From assembly GCF_002085925.2 (NCBI RefSeq), contig NZ_CP053562.1:3485501-3549500 (forward strand): a stretch of 64,000 nt of DNA, in the 5' to 3' direction. The position numbers and the translations under genes are program-made. Of the stretch, positions 26,843 to 36,729 are shown one piece after another. Numbering within the stretch: the first letter of the stretch is position 1; every line of letters starts with the position of its first letter. The notes below the pieces were generated by a model. That model saw only the letters and a list, made by a program, of their open reading frames with translations, was not told where the DNA came from and ran no database searches. Source of the DNA: Thioclava electrotropha (lineage in GTDB: Bacteria; Pseudomonadota; Alphaproteobacteria; Rhodobacterales; Rhodobacteraceae).

Positions 26843-27542
26843 CACGAGCCCCCCGGTCGACAAAACCGCGCTACGGGACGCGGCCAGCGTGATCGTCCTG
26901 CGCCGTGATGCCGATGCGGTGCCGAGCGTGTTGATGGGCCAGCGCGGTGCGGGGGCGGCCTTCATGCCCTCGAAATACGTCTTTCCGGGCGGCGCGCTCG
27001 ACGCCACGGATTGGGAGGTGCCCTTCGCCTATCCCCTGCCCGCGCCCGATCACGCGCGGCTCGAGGCCGATGCGCCCGAGGGGATCGGCGCGGCGCTGGC
27101 CGCCGCCGCTCTGCGCGAGTTGTGGGAAGAAACCGGGCTGGTGTTAGGCGAGAGAACCAGTTGGCCCGGCGCGGTGCCCGCCGACTGGCAGGGCTTTGCC
27201 GATCTGGGCTTTCTGCCCTCGGCGGCCAATCTGCATTTCGTGTTCCGCGCGATCACGCCGCCCGGCCGCCCGCGCCGCTTCGATGCGCGGTTCTTCCTGA
27301 TCGATGCGGGAGCGATCCAGGGCGATCTCGACGATTTCTCGCGCGCCTGCGACGAGCTTTCGCACCTGCATTGGGTGCCCCTGCCCGAGGCGCGAGCGCT
27401 CAACCTGCCCTTCATCACCGAAGTGGTTCTGGCCGAAATCGCCGCCCTCATCACCACCAAACACGCGCTTGGCACGCCGCATTCGGTGCCGTTCTTCGAC
27501 AATCGCGGGCCGCGTTCGGAGTTCCGGCGGATCGGGCTTTAA
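26835..27542 (+). CDS. NUDIX hydrolase
   Basis: 235 residues. The Nudix box is present in a slightly variant form: GGALDATD in the first part and ALRELWEETGLVLG (REL-EETG core) around 90-105, separated by a longer insert than in MutT. It probably hydrolyses a nucleoside diphosphate derivative or CoA; the specificity is unknown. The start at 26835 lies inside the DUF983 coding end; a longer frame from 26808 has no ribosome site. Convergent with the DMT-transporter gene, overlapping by 4 bases. Confidence 0.87.
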   Translation: MTDTSPPVDKTALRDAASVIVLRRDADAVPSVLMGQRGAGAAFMPSKYVFPGGALDATDWEVPFAYPLPAPDHARLEADAPEGIGAALAAAALRELWEETGLVLGERTSWPGAVPADWQGFADLGFLPSAANLHFVFRAITPPGRPRRFDARFFLIDAGAIQGDLDDFSRACDELSHLHWVPLPEARALNLPFITEVVLAEIAALITTKHALGTPHSVPFFDNRGPRSEFRRIGL

Positions 27543-28441
27543 CGTCCCGCCAGCACAATCACGATCAGCGACACCACGACGAGCGCGATGCCCGCCCCTT
27601 CGCGCTTGTGCAGCCGCTCGTGGAAGACCAGCGCCGAGGCGAGCAGCGTGAAGACGATCTCCACTTGGCCCAGCGCGCGCACGAAGGCCGCGTTTTGCAG
27701 CGAGAACGCGGTGAACCAGCCCGCCGAGCCCAGAACGCCGGTGATCCCCACCAGCACCGTGCGCCGCCACGCGCCGAACACGCGGGTCAATTCGCCCGGC
27801 TCGCGCAGTCGCAGATAAAGCCCCATGCCGAGCGATTGCGCGAAGGTCGCGCAGGCAAGTGCGACGATGGCGCGGGCGAAGAAGTCGAGCGGCTCCAGCT
27901 CCAGCGTCGCGCCGCGATAGAAGATCGAGGACAGGCCGAACAGCGCCCCCGCCCCGACGCCGTAAAGCGCCGCACGCGGGTTGAAGCCGCCTTCGGGCGG
28001 CTTGGTCAGGAACAGGACCCCCGCCAGCCCGATTGCGATCCCGATCCAGCCGATGGGCCCGACGAATTCGCCGAGGATGATCGCGGAGAACAGCGCGACC
28101 TGCACCGTCTCGGTCTTGGTGAAGGCCACGCCTACCGCGAAATTGCGCAAGCCGAACAGTGCCACCGTCAGGAAGGTCGCCGCCACCTGCGCCGCCCCGC
28201 CCGCAATGACGAACCCCCAGAAGGGGCCGCTCAGATGCGGCCATGGCGTGTTCGTCGCGGCCAGAAAGCCCAGTGCCGTTACAGCCGCGAGCGGGAAGCC
28301 AAATAGAAAGCGAGAAAACGTCGCGCCGCCCACCGAGAGCTGCGCCCCCGCCAGCAGCTTTTGCAACATGAAGCGAATGGTCTGAACGGCCGCCGCGAAC
28401 AGGGTCACCCAGACCCAGAGATGCACCGGCGCGTCGGTCAC
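27539..28441 (-). CDS. DMT-superfamily (EamA) transporter
   Basis: 300 residues with about ten hydrophobic helices in two EamA repeats. The second repeat contains GALFGLSSIFYRGATLEL and TGVLGSAGWFTAFSLQNAAF. It is an inner-membrane exporter or permease for an unknown small metabolite. It starts with GTG overlapping the stop of the lipocalin gene (GTGA). Confidence 0.87.
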   Translation of the reverse strand: MTDAPVHLWVWVTLFAAAVQTIRFMLQKLLAGAQLSVGGATFSRFLFGFPLAAVTALGFLAATNTPWPHLSGPFWGFVIAGGAAQVAATFLTVALFGLRNFAVGVAFTKTETVQVALFSAIILGEFVGPIGWIGIAIGLAGVLFLTKPPEGGFNPRAALYGVGAGALFGLSSIFYRGATLELEPLDFFARAIVALACATFAQSLGMGLYLRLREPGELTRVFGAWRRTVLVGITGVLGSAGWFTAFSLQNAAFVRALGQVEIVFTLLASALVFHERLHKREGAGIALVVVSLIVIVLAGR

Positions 28442-28944
28442 TTACCGACCTGCGTCATGTCATAGCCGTTGAAGTCCATGACATCGCGCGCCGCCTTGAT
28501 CAGATCGGGCCGTGGCGGGGTCTGCCGCGACAGGATCATCCCCCAACGGCCCGAGGGCGTGCCGAGCACCGCCACGCGATAATCGAAATCGACCCAGAGC
28601 ACCCAGATCGGCTCGCCGCCGAACGCGCCCTTCGCCAGCAGTCGCCCGCCCGGCCCGGTCAGCGTGACTTTCTCGTCGACAGCGGCAGGCGTGATGGCGC
28701 AATTCGTGCCGCGCAGCCGGTAGGTGCTCTTGCCGTCCCACGCCCAGTTCTGCGTGCCCGAACACCCCGGAATCCCGCTTTCGACGACATGCCATTCGCC
28801 GCCAAACCGCTCGGCGTCGAACAGCGAGGCCGATGAGATCAGCGTGCCCGGTTTGCGCAGCGACGCGGTCTCCGGGGGCGTTGCACAGCCCGCGAGGGTC
28901 AGCGCGAGCATCCCGCCCAGCACGCCGATCTTCGCCCGGCTCAT
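28438..28944 (-). CDS. Lipocalin-family lipoprotein
   Basis: 168 residues. The lipobox LTLAGC near residue 20 marks a lipoprotein signal. The lipocalin first-strand motif appears as RFGGEWHVVES (G-x-W), and a later RWGMILSRQTP matches the C-terminal strand of Blc-like proteins. It probably binds a small hydrophobic ligand in the periplasm or outer membrane. I chose the ATG at 28944 because it overlaps the preceding stop (ATGA). Confidence 0.8.
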   Translation of the reverse strand: MSRAKIGVLGGMLALTLAGCATPPETASLRKPGTLISSASLFDAERFGGEWHVVESGIPGCSGTQNWAWDGKSTYRLRGTNCAITPAAVDEKVTLTGPGGRLLAKGAFGGEPIWVLWVDFDYRVAVLGTPSGRWGMILSRQTPPRPDLIKAARDVMDFNGYDMTQVGK

Positions 28945-29291
28945 TGCACGCATAGTTGCATCGGGTAGCCCGCCTCGCTCATCACCTCATTGCACCCCAG
29001 AAGCGGGGTCACCGGCGCGCAGGTCTTCGAGCGCGCGAGGCATTCGCCCTCACACTCGCTGCCCGCCTGACAGCTTTTGCCGCTATCGGAGGTCATCTTC
29101 ACACAGATGAACGCCCCGCCGCGCGCGACCCAGTTGCCGCCGCGCGCGACGCATTCGAATTTCCCGGCATCGATCTTCTCCTGCCCAACCAGCGGCAATT
29201 GCTCTGCCGTGTCGCCCTCGTCCGAGGGGCCGAAGGGATTGCAGCCCGCCAAGGCAAGCGCTGCACACAGAAGGATCGACGCCCCGCGCAT
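28941..29291 (-). CDS. Small Cys-rich lipoprotein, function unknown
   Basis: 116 residues. A lipoprotein signal with lipobox ALAGC at residues 13-17, then a short domain with eight more cysteines after the lipidated one, implying several disulfides. I do not recognise the family. It sits in a tight series: the aldo/keto reductase stop overlaps its start (TGATG), and its stop overlaps the lipocalin start. Confidence 0.7.
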   Translation of the reverse strand: MRGASILLCAALALAGCNPFGPSDEGDTAEQLPLVGQEKIDAGKFECVARGGNWVARGGAFICVKMTSDSGKSCQAGSECEGECLARSKTCAPVTPLLGCNEVMSEAGYPMQLCVQ

Positions 29292-30337
29292 CAGTAGGGC
29301 ATCGGGTAATGCTTGTGGAGCTCGGCGATCTTGTCGAGCAGCTCCTTCGGCAGTTCCACCCCTTCGGCGTCGAGGTTCGGTTTGAGCTGGTCGACCGAGG
29401 TCGCGCCGACGATCGGGATCACCGGGAAGGGACGGCTCATCACCCAGGCAATCGCCATCGTCACCGGGTGAAGATCGAACTCCTTGGCCAGCGCGACATA
29501 ACGGTCAGCGATCTCGAAAGCGCGCGGATTGGCGCGCCCACCGAGATTGTTGACCAGCGACCGCCGGGTGTTGTCGGGGATCACGTCGCCCGAATATTTG
29601 CCCGTCAGGATACCCGCGGCGAGAGGCGAATAGGCCAGCAGCGTCACTTTCTCCTGTTGCCCCAACTCCCCCAGATCGAGGTCGTAGTAGCGGCACATCA
29701 GCGAATATTCGTTCTGGATCGACTCGACTCGCGGCCCTTTGCCCGCCTCGGCCAGTGCCAGCCATTGCGCGGTGCCCCAGGCGCTCTCGTTCGACAGGCC
29801 GAATTCGCGGATCTTGCCCTCTTTACGCAGATCTTCGAGCGTCTCGAGACAGGCGCTCATATCGTCGAGCACTTCCTGCTTCGAAGGCTGCTTCGACGGA
29901 TCGAAGCGCCACGTCTTGCGGAAGTGATAGGAGCCGCGATTGGGCCAGTGGAACTGGTAGAGGTCGATGTAATCCGTCTGCAGCCGGGTCAGCGAATCCG
30001 TCACTGCCTGGCGGATACGGGTCGGGCTGATCTCGGGGCCGCCCTCAATCGCGTTCGAGCCCTCGCCGGTGATCTTGGTGGCCACCACCAGATCGTCGCG
30101 TTTGCCGCGTTTGGCCAGATAAGTGCCCACGATCTGCTCGGTTCGGCCCATCGTCTCGGCCTTGACCGGGTTTACCGGATACATCTCGGCCGTGTCGAGG
30201 AAATTGATCCCGCGGTCGAGCGCGAAATCGATCTGGTCATGGCCCTCGGCCTCGGTGTTCTGGCTGCCCCAGGTCATCGTCCCGAGACAAATCTCGGACA
30301 CCATGATCCCGCTTTGACCAAGTTCCAGCTTGCGCAT
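29291..30337 (-). CDS. Aldo/keto reductase (Tas-like)
   Basis: 348 residues. NADPH-dependent carbonyl reductase fold. Early motif GTMTWGSQNTEAEGHDQI and catalytic Asp-Tyr (DTAEMYP, about 53-59). The Lys of the tetrad is in VVATKI and the His in YQFHWP. The C-terminal cofactor loop is IPIVGATSVDQL. I start it at 30337 because the upstream in-frame extension is Arg-rich and lacks a ribosome site. Its stop overlaps the next lipoprotein gene. Confidence 0.92.
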   Translation of the reverse strand: MRKLELGQSGIMVSEICLGTMTWGSQNTEAEGHDQIDFALDRGINFLDTAEMYPVNPVKAETMGRTEQIVGTYLAKRGKRDDLVVATKITGEGSNAIEGGPEISPTRIRQAVTDSLTRLQTDYIDLYQFHWPNRGSYHFRKTWRFDPSKQPSKQEVLDDMSACLETLEDLRKEGKIREFGLSNESAWGTAQWLALAEAGKGPRVESIQNEYSLMCRYYDLDLGELGQQEKVTLLAYSPLAAGILTGKYSGDVIPDNTRRSLVNNLGGRANPRAFEIADRYVALAKEFDLHPVTMAIAWVMSRPFPVIPIVGATSVDQLKPNLDAEGVELPKELLDKIAELHKHYPMPY

Positions 30338-30420
30338 GCCCGCGCCCCCTTTGTCATATGATGTTGCGCGGACCCTGCCACTGGGCCGCGGGAAGGTAAA
30401 GGCCTCTGACCCGGTCGGGT

Positions 30421-30861
30421 TTACTCGACCCGGTCCATGTAGTCGCCGTAGCCCTCGGCCTCCATCTCCTCGTAAGGCACGAAGCGCAGCGAGGCGGAGT
30501 TGATGCAATAGCGCAGACCGCCCTGATCGCGCGGCCCGTCGGGGAAGACATGGCCCAGATGGCTGTCGCCGTTTTTCGAGCGCACTTCGACGCGGGTCAT
30601 GCCGTGGCTGGTGTCGGTCAGCTCCACGACATGATCGTCGATCAGCGGCTTGGTGAAGGACGGCCAGCCGCAGCCCGCATTGTATTTGGTCGAGGACGCG
30701 AAAAGCGGCTCGCCCGAGACCACGTCGACATAGATGCCCTTGGCGGAGTGGTCGTCATATTCGCCAGTGAAGGGGCGTTCGGTGCCGTTCTGCTGAGTGA
30801 CGCGGTATTGCTCGGGGGTGAGCTTTGCGACCGCGTCGTCGGATTTTTGCCAGTTGCTCAT
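30421..30861 (-). CDS. msrB: Peptide methionine-R-sulfoxide reductase, zinc-less form
   Basis: 146 residues. Repairs methionine-R-sulfoxide in proteins. The catalytic Cys lies in [14 protein letters not shown] and the GCGWPSF motif is intact, including a possible resolving Cys. The two CxxC pairs that bind zinc in E. coli MsrB are absent: the first would be at [11 protein letters not shown]. The ATG at 30861 follows a gggag site. Confidence 0.94.
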   Translation of the reverse strand: MSNWQKSDDAVAKLTPEQYRVTQQNGTERPFTGEYDDHSAKGIYVDVVSGEPLFASSTKYNAGCGWPSFTKPLIDDHVVELTDTSHGMTRVEVRSKNGDSHLGHVFPDGPRDQGGLRYCINSASLRFVPYEEMEAEGYGDYMDRVE

Positions 30862-30981
30862 GATGGGTCTCCCTTTCGCGCCTGATCTAGGCGGCGGCGG
30901 CCGCGAGAAAAGCCCTGCCGCCGCGTTTCGCTCGCATGTTCTACGGCGCAAGCCTACCATCCGGATCAGGAGGAGCCGACC

Positions 30982-32604
30982 ATGACCACACCCGATCCCC
31001 GCGCCGATCTGCCCACCCACCGCGTTGAGAACCAACCGCCCGCGCGCGGCGACGTCGATCTGTTCGGGACGGATGCGCCCCTGCGCGAGGCCGTCGCGCG
31101 GGCGGGCGGTCAGGCGGAGGCGCTGTCAGATTACGGTCAGACCCTCGGCACCACGGAGATGCGCGAGGCGGGGCGCGACGCGAACCGCTACCTGCCGGAG
31201 CTGCGCCTGTTCGATATGGGCGGGCGGCGGCTCGACGAGGTGCGCTTCCACCCCGCCTATCACCGTTTCATGGAGGCCGGGATCGGCGCGGGCTATGCCG
31301 CGCTGCCGTGGGAGGGCGCGAAGGGCGGCCACGCAACCCATGCCTCTATGGTCTATCTCGCAAGCCAGATCGAACCCGGAAGCTGCTGTCCGATGACGAT
31401 GACCTATGCCGCCGTGCCTGCCCTCGAGGCCTCGCCTGAAATCGCCGCTCTCTGGCGCCCGAAACTGACCGCGCGCAGCTACGATCCGCGCGTTCTGCCG
31501 GTGGGCGAGAAGACCGGCGCGACGCTGGGGATGGCGATGACCGAGAAACAGGGCGGCTCGGACGTCCGCGCGAACACCACGCGGGCCGAGCGCGCCGACG
31601 GGCATTGGCGGCTGACTGGGCACAAGTGGTTCTGCTCTGCGCCGATGTCGGACGGGTTCCTGACGCTGGCGCAGACCGACAAGGGGCTGAGCTGTTTCCT
31701 CGTCCCGCGCTGGCTGGAAGGGGAGCGTAACGCGATCCGCATCCAGCGGCTGAAGGACAAGTTGGGCAATCGCTCCAACGCGTCCTCCGAGATCGAATAT
31801 GAGGGCGCGGTGGCGCATCTTCTGGGCGAGGAAGGCCGGGGCGTCGCCACGATCATCGAGATGGTGCATCACACCCGGCTCGACACGGCGCTAGCACCTG
31901 CTGGCCTGATGCGCGCCGCGATCTCCGAGGCGCATCACTGGGCCACGCACCGCTCCGCCTTCCAGCGCCGCCTGATCGACCAGCCGCTGATGCGTGCGGT
32001 GCTGGCCGATCTGACGCTGGATTGGGAAGGCGCGCTGACGCTGGGGATGCGGGTGGCGCAGGCCTTCGACAGCGCCCGCCCCGAGGACCGCGCCTTCGCC
32101 CGGATCGGTGTGGCGCTGGCAAAATATTACGGCAACAAGCGCTGCCCCGTCGTGACCTACGAGGCGATGGAGGTGCTGAGCGGCATTGGATATGTCGAGG
32201 ACACACCGATGCCGATGCTCTATCGCGAAGCGCCGCTGAACGGCATCTGGGAAGGCTCGGGCAATGTGATCTGCCTCGACATCCTGCGGACCTTGGCCAA
32301 GGAACCACTGGCGGCGGAGATGCTGCGCGCGGAGCTGGACGCGGCGCGCGGCACCGATCCGCGCTACGACGCGGCGCTGGCCGATCACCTCGCCCGCTGG
32401 CCCGCCCTGCCGCCCGAGGCCGAGGCGCGCTGGTTCGCGGAACGGCTGGCACTGCTCCTGACCGCGTCGCTGCTGATCCGAAATGCACCTGCGGCGGTGA
32501 GCGACGCCTTCGTCGCGACGCGGCTTGCGGGCGAGGCGGGCCGGACCACCGGCGCGATGGCGGGCAGCGATGTCTCTGCTATCCTGGACCGGATCGCTGG
32601 CTGA
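30982..32604 (+). CDS. AidB-like acyl-CoA dehydrogenase
   Basis: 540 residues, longer than ordinary acyl-CoA dehydrogenases (about 385) and matching AidB. It has the flavoprotein core motifs [17 protein letters not shown] and [28 protein letters not shown] is also present, as is the AidB-type C-terminal [15 protein letters not shown]. AidB proteins bind FAD and DNA and are linked to alkylation response in E. coli; a catalytic role here is not certain. A strong aggagg site precedes the ATG. A short gap and its own ribosome site link it to the cupin gene. Confidence 0.87.
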   Translation: MTTPDPRADLPTHRVENQPPARGDVDLFGTDAPLREAVARAGGQAEALSDYGQTLGTTEMREAGRDANRYLPELRLFDMGGRRLDEVRFHPAYHRFMEAGIGAGYAALPWEGAKGGHATHASMVYLASQIEPGSCCPMTMTYAAVPALEASPEIAALWRPKLTARSYDPRVLPVGEKTGATLGMAMTEKQGGSDVRANTTRAERADGHWRLTGHKWFCSAPMSDGFLTLAQTDKGLSCFLVPRWLEGERNAIRIQRLKDKLGNRSNASSEIEYEGAVAHLLGEEGRGVATIIEMVHHTRLDTALAPAGLMRAAISEAHHWATHRSAFQRRLIDQPLMRAVLADLTLDWEGALTLGMRVAQAFDSARPEDRAFARIGVALAKYYGNKRCPVVTYEAMEVLSGIGYVEDTPMPMLYREAPLNGIWEGSGNVICLDILRTLAKEPLAAEMLRAELDAARGTDPRYDAALADHLARWPALPPEAEARWFAERLALLLTASLLIRNAPAAVSDAFVATRLAGEAGRTTGAMAGSDVSAILDRIAG

Positions 32605-32657
32605 GACTGCGGAAGCCTCCGGCGGGGATATTTGGATCAAGGAGAAGGAGGTGCGCG

Positions 32658-33146
32658 ATGCGCGAAGACCGGTATCTGATCCGGGCCGATGAAATCGCGG
32701 CGATGGAAGGGCTGGCGAAGACGCATTTCCTCAACCCGAATGCGCGGCGGATCAACAAAAGCCTTGGCGATGCGACGGGGCTGACCGGGATCGGCGTGCA
32801 TATCATCGAGGTGGAGCCCGGCTGCGAGACCACCGAGTTTCACCGCCACCACCACGAGGACGAGGCGATCTTCGTGCTCAGCGGCGAGGCGACCGCGCGG
32901 ATCGGCGAAGAGCGTCACGCAATCGGGCCGGGCGATTTCATCGGCTACCGCGCGGGCGGCGAGGCCCATACGGTCGAGAATACCGGGACGGAGATGTTGC
33001 GGCTGCTCGTGATGGGTCAGCGCTTGGCCCATGACGTGGGCGACTATCCCGATTTGGGCAAGCGGCTCTATCGCAATGCGGGAATGCCGTGGCAGATGGT
33101 GGAGGCCGACGCGATCACGGAGGTCAAGGCGGGGGCGAAGAAGTAA
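32658..33146 (+). CDS. Cupin-domain protein
   Basis: 162 residues, one cupin barrel (about 50-125). Metal-ligand motifs are visible as EFHRHHHEDEAIFVLSGEA (H-x-H..E) and, later, the His in GGEAHTVENTG. It may be a sugar-phosphate isomerase, dioxygenase or sensor; the substrate is unknown. aaggagg lies just before the ATG at 32658. Convergent with ychF. Confidence 0.85.
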   Translation: MREDRYLIRADEIAAMEGLAKTHFLNPNARRINKSLGDATGLTGIGVHIIEVEPGCETTEFHRHHHEDEAIFVLSGEATARIGEERHAIGPGDFIGYRAGGEAHTVENTGTEMLRLLVMGQRLAHDVGDYPDLGKRLYRNAGMPWQMVEADAITEVKAGAKK

Positions 33147-33162
33147 CGCCCCCAGCCGAGGT

Positions 33163-34260
33163 TCACGCGTTGAACAGGAAGTGGAGGACGTCGCCGTCTT
33201 TCACTTCGTAGGTCTTGCCCTCGACGCGGAACTTGCCCGCCTCTTTCGCGCCCGCTTCGCCCTTATTGGCGACGTAATCATCGTAGGAGACCGTCTCGGC
33301 GCGGATGAAGCCGCGCTCGAAATCGCCGTGGATGACGCCCGCCGCCGCCGGGGCCAGCGTGCCCTTGCGGATCGTCCAGGCGCGGGCCTCTTTCGGGCCG
33401 ACGGTGAAATAGGTCTGCAGGCCCAGAAGGTCGTAGCCCGCGCGGATCAGCCGGTCGAGACCGGCCTCTTCCAGACCCATCTCTTCGAGGAACATCTCGG
33501 CTTCTTCGGCGTCGAGCTGCGAGATTTCCTCTTCGATCTTGGCCGAGATCACGACGGTGCCCGCGCCCTGCTCGGCGGCCATCTTGGCGACCGCTTCGGA
33601 TTTCGAGTTGCCGGTGGCGGCGGAGCCTTCCTCGACATTGCAGACATAGAGAACCGGTTTGGCGGTCAGCAGCTGCAGCATATTCCACGCCTTGCGGTCG
33701 TCCTCGGACACCTCGACGGTGCGCGCGGGGCGACCGGCTTCCAGAGCCTCTTTCGCCTGCTCCAGAAGGCGCATTGCCTCTTTCGCTTCCTTGTCGCCGG
33801 ATTTCACCTTGCGGGCGAGGTTCGCGATACGCTTCTCGAGGCTTTCGAGATCGGCGATCATCAGCTCGGTCTCGATGGTCTCGGCATCGGCCACCGGATC
33901 GACGCGGCCCTCCACATGGGTCACGTCGCCGTCTTCAAAGCAACGCAGCACATGGGCGATGGCATCGACTTCGCGGATATTGGCGAGGAACTGGTTGCCC
34001 AGGCCCTCCCCTTTCGAGGCGCCTTTCACGAGGCCTGCGATATCGACGAAGGTCATGCGGGTCGGGATGATCTCTTTCGAGCCTGCGATCTGGGCCAGTG
34101 TGTCGATCCGCTCATCGGGAACGGCAACTTCGCCGACATTCGGCTCGATCGTGCAGAAGGGGAAATTCGCCGCTTGCGCGGCCGCCGTTTTGGTCAGCGC
34201 GTTGAAGAGGGTGGATTTGCCTACGTTCGGCAGACCCACGATACCCATCTTGAAACCCAT
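33163..34260 (-). CDS. ychF: Redox-responsive ATPase/GTPase
   Basis: 365 residues. OBG-like P-loop protein: G1 GLPNVGKSTLFN (about 8-19), G3 DIAGLVKGAS, a coiled-coil insert (about 130-165), NVEE in place of the NKxD guanine motif (so ATP is preferred), and a C-terminal TGS domain with DYVANKGEAG and GDVLHFLFNA at the end. YchF binds ribosomes and influences oxidative-stress responses. Confidence 0.96.
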   Translation of the reverse strand: MGFKMGIVGLPNVGKSTLFNALTKTAAAQAANFPFCTIEPNVGEVAVPDERIDTLAQIAGSKEIIPTRMTFVDIAGLVKGASKGEGLGNQFLANIREVDAIAHVLRCFEDGDVTHVEGRVDPVADAETIETELMIADLESLEKRIANLARKVKSGDKEAKEAMRLLEQAKEALEAGRPARTVEVSEDDRKAWNMLQLLTAKPVLYVCNVEEGSAATGNSKSEAVAKMAAEQGAGTVVISAKIEEEISQLDAEEAEMFLEEMGLEEAGLDRLIRAGYDLLGLQTYFTVGPKEARAWTIRKGTLAPAAAGVIHGDFERGFIRAETVSYDDYVANKGEAGAKEAGKFRVEGKTYEVKDGDVLHFLFNA

Positions 34261-34375
34261 TTCGCCCTCCTGTTTGTGGCTGCGCGCTTCTTATTCATTG
34301 GCCGCCCCCGGTGCAAGCGCGCGCGAAGGCCGGAATCGTGATAGGCTGGCCTTCTTGTTCAGGGAGGTGACCGCG

Positions 34376-34792
34376 ATGAGTTTCGAACCCTACATCCACT
34401 TTCAAGGAAACTGCGAAGAGGCGATGCGTTTCTATGCCGACCTCTTCGGCACCGAGCCACCCTTCATCATGCGCTATGGCGACATGCCCGAGGCCAGCGA
34501 AGGCATGAGCGAGGCAGGCAAGGCGCGGATCATGCATGCGCTGATCAAGCTCGGGGATGGCGCGCTGATGGCCTCGGATTGGCCCGAGGGGCGCGACCGC
34601 CCGCAAAGTTCGATTTCGATCTCGCATGTCTCGGACAGCCGGGAGGCCGCGAAGGCAATCTTCGAGCGGCTGATGGATGGGGCCGAGGAGGTCATGATGC
34701 CTTTCGACGACACGTTCTGGGCCGACGGGTTCGGAATGCTGCGCGACCGCTTCGGCACGGCGTGGATGATCAACGGTCCGGCAAAGATGTAG
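34376..34792 (+). CDS. VOC (glyoxalase/PhnB-like) family protein
   Basis: 138 residues with two beta-alpha-beta-beta-beta modules of the vicinal-oxygen-chelate fold. It opens with the PhnB-like YIHFQGNCEEAMRFYADLFG and ends DRFGTAWMINGP. The function of PhnB-type VOC proteins is generally unknown. A gggagg site precedes the ATG. Confidence 0.88.
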   Translation: MSFEPYIHFQGNCEEAMRFYADLFGTEPPFIMRYGDMPEASEGMSEAGKARIMHALIKLGDGALMASDWPEGRDRPQSSISISHVSDSREAAKAIFERLMDGAEEVMMPFDDTFWADGFGMLRDRFGTAWMINGPAKM

Positions 34793-34896
34793 GCGCAGGC
34801 CGTCTGGGACGTAGCTACAACACTAGACCGCGCGCGAGGCATTGATTTTCCCGCCCTCTTCGCGCAAACCGCTTCGGGACCAGCCGGAGGGACGCC

Positions 34897-35688
34897 ATGA
34901 CTCGCATCGACGCCAAATTCGCCAGCCTCAAGGAAGAGGGCAAGAAAGCCTTCGTCTCCTACATCATGGCGGGCGACCCGGATCTGGAAACCTCGCTCGA
35001 GGTGATGAAGGGCCTGCCGGCGGCAGGCGTCGACATCATCGAGCTGGGCGTGCCCTTCACCGATCCGATGGCCGACGGTCCGACGATCCAGCTGGCGAGC
35101 CAGCGCGCGCTCGACGGTGGGCAGACGCTGCAGAAGACGCTCGATATGGCGGCGGAGTTTCGCAAGACCGACGACACCACGCCGATTGTGCTGATGGGCT
35201 ATTACAACCCGATCTATTCGCGTGGCGTCGATCGCTTCCTCGAAGATGCGAAGGCTGCCGGGATCGACGGGCTGATCGTCGTCGACCTGCCGCCCGAGGA
35301 AGATGTCGAGCTTTGCATCCCCGCACAGGCCGCCGGGATCAACTTCATCCGGCTCGCGACGCCGACGACCGACGACAAGCGTCTGCCGAAGGTGCTGCAG
35401 AACACCTCGGGCTTCGTCTATTACGTTTCTGTGACGGGGATTACCGGTTCTCAGGCCGCGCAGGCGACCGAAGTCGGCCCGGAAGTCGCCCGGATCAAGG
35501 CGAAGACCGATCTGCCGGTGATCGTGGGCTTCGGCATCACGACGCGTGAAGCCGCGAAGACCATCGCGGGCGTGGCCGATGGCTGCGTCGTGGGCTCGGC
35601 CATCGTGAAAGAGATCGCCGAGGGCAAGCCGGTGGCGGAAGTGCTGGACTTCGTGAAGGGCCTCGCGGGCGGCGCGCATTCGGCCTGA
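34897..35688 (+). CDS. trpA: Tryptophan synthase alpha subunit
   Basis: 263 residues. Cleaves indole-3-glycerol phosphate to indole and glyceraldehyde 3-phosphate. TIM-barrel with the catalytic Glu in [16 protein letters not shown] (about 48-63, which also carries the catalytic Asp), YYNPIYSRG and the phosphate-binding GFGITTREA. trpB is not adjacent. A ggaggg site precedes the ATG. Confidence 0.97.
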   Translation: MTRIDAKFASLKEEGKKAFVSYIMAGDPDLETSLEVMKGLPAAGVDIIELGVPFTDPMADGPTIQLASQRALDGGQTLQKTLDMAAEFRKTDDTTPIVLMGYYNPIYSRGVDRFLEDAKAAGIDGLIVVDLPPEEDVELCIPAQAAGINFIRLATPTTDDKRLPKVLQNTSGFVYYVSVTGITGSQAAQATEVGPEVARIKAKTDLPVIVGFGITTREAAKTIAGVADGCVVGSAIVKEIAEGKPVAEVLDFVKGLAGGAHSA

Positions 35689-35714
35689 ACGGCCACGCGC
35701 CGCTTAAGCGCGGC

Positions 35715-36509
35715 TCAGGGCTTCATGCGATAGCCGATGCGCAGCCAGTACCAGCCAAGCCCCAGAACCAAGACCAACGCGGCGCAGATCACGGCAAGAC
35801 CGTGCCACGGCGAGGCGTCCGATACGCCCAAGAAACCGAAGCGGGCCATGTCGATCAGGTAGAAGACCGGGTTGTAATGGGTCAAGATCTGGAAGGCCGG
35901 CGGCAGCGCCTTGGCCGAATAGAAGGTCCCCGACAGGAACGACAGCGGCGTGATGATGAAGTTGGTGATCGCCGCCATCTGGTCGAACTTGTCGGCGAAG
36001 ACGGCCGCCAGAATCCCCAGACCGCCCAGGAAGGCCGCGCCGAGCACGACCGCCGCAATTGCCCAGAACGGATGCGCGATCCCCTGCCCCAGCACGGCAA
36101 ACAGCCCGAGCCAGATCACCACGGCGACGATCAACGCCCGCGCCACAGCGCCGGTCAGATAACCTACGAGGATTTCCCAAGGCGCAAGCGGCGGCATCAG
36201 CGTGTCGACGATATTGCCCTGCACCTTCGCGATCACGATCGAGCTAGATGTGTTGGCGAAAGCGTTCTGGATCACCGTCATCATCAGGATGCCCGGCGCG
36301 ATGAAATGCAGGAAATCGACGCCCAGAACATCGGCGCGGTTGCGCCCGAAAGCCAGCGCGAAGACGGTCAGGAACAGACCGGCGGTGATCAGCGGCGCCA
36401 GCACCGTCTGCTGCCAGACCGCGAGAAAGCGGCGAATCTCGCGCCACCCCAGCATCCGCAGGCCCATCCAGTTCACCGCGCCAAAACGGCGCACGCCGAT
36501 CTCGTACAT
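35715..36509 (-). CDS. ABC-2 type transporter permease
   Basis: 264 residues with about six hydrophobic helices (for example 34-52, 65-85, 105-140, 145-175, 180-200, 235-255). It contains the ABC-2 signature segment LSGTFYSAKALPPAFQILTHYNPVFYLID-type ending (from LSFLSGTFYSAK). Related to capsule, NodJ and drug-export permeases. No ATPase gene is adjacent in this window, so its partner must lie elsewhere. It is divergent from gcrA. Confidence 0.85.
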   Translation of the reverse strand: MYEIGVRRFGAVNWMGLRMLGWREIRRFLAVWQQTVLAPLITAGLFLTVFALAFGRNRADVLGVDFLHFIAPGILMMTVIQNAFANTSSSIVIAKVQGNIVDTLMPPLAPWEILVGYLTGAVARALIVAVVIWLGLFAVLGQGIAHPFWAIAAVVLGAAFLGGLGILAAVFADKFDQMAAITNFIITPLSFLSGTFYSAKALPPAFQILTHYNPVFYLIDMARFGFLGVSDASPWHGLAVICAALVLVLGLGWYWLRIGYRMKP

Positions 36510-36641
36510 CCTGATACTCCCGTTGTTGCCCGCTCCCTACACGCTCGCGGCCCGCAGCTCAACGTAGCCCGCGCACAGCTGGTTTCCCGCTTGCGCACTG
36601 CTCTGGACGTCCTCGCGGGCCTTGAAAAGCGGGCCTCGCGA

Positions 36642-36669
36642 TTGTATCTCTGCGCTCTCCCGCTAAAAT
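36642..36669 (+). promoter_or_regulatory. Probable gcrA promoter
   Basis: TTGTAT (36642-36647) and TAAAAT (36664-36669) separated by 16 bases resemble -35 and -10 boxes, 61 bases before the gcrA ATG. Confidence 0.45.
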
Positions 36670-36729
36670 AGGGATTGAAACTGGAATGGCCTGCGAGACG
36701 GACTTGCAGGAAACCAAGGAAGGATGCCC

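Noticed and set aside
30862-31035. An N-terminal extension of msrB by 58 codons
   Set aside because: Sequence is Arg/Gly-rich with no ribosome site, and MSNWQK is a typical MsrB start with gggag upstream.
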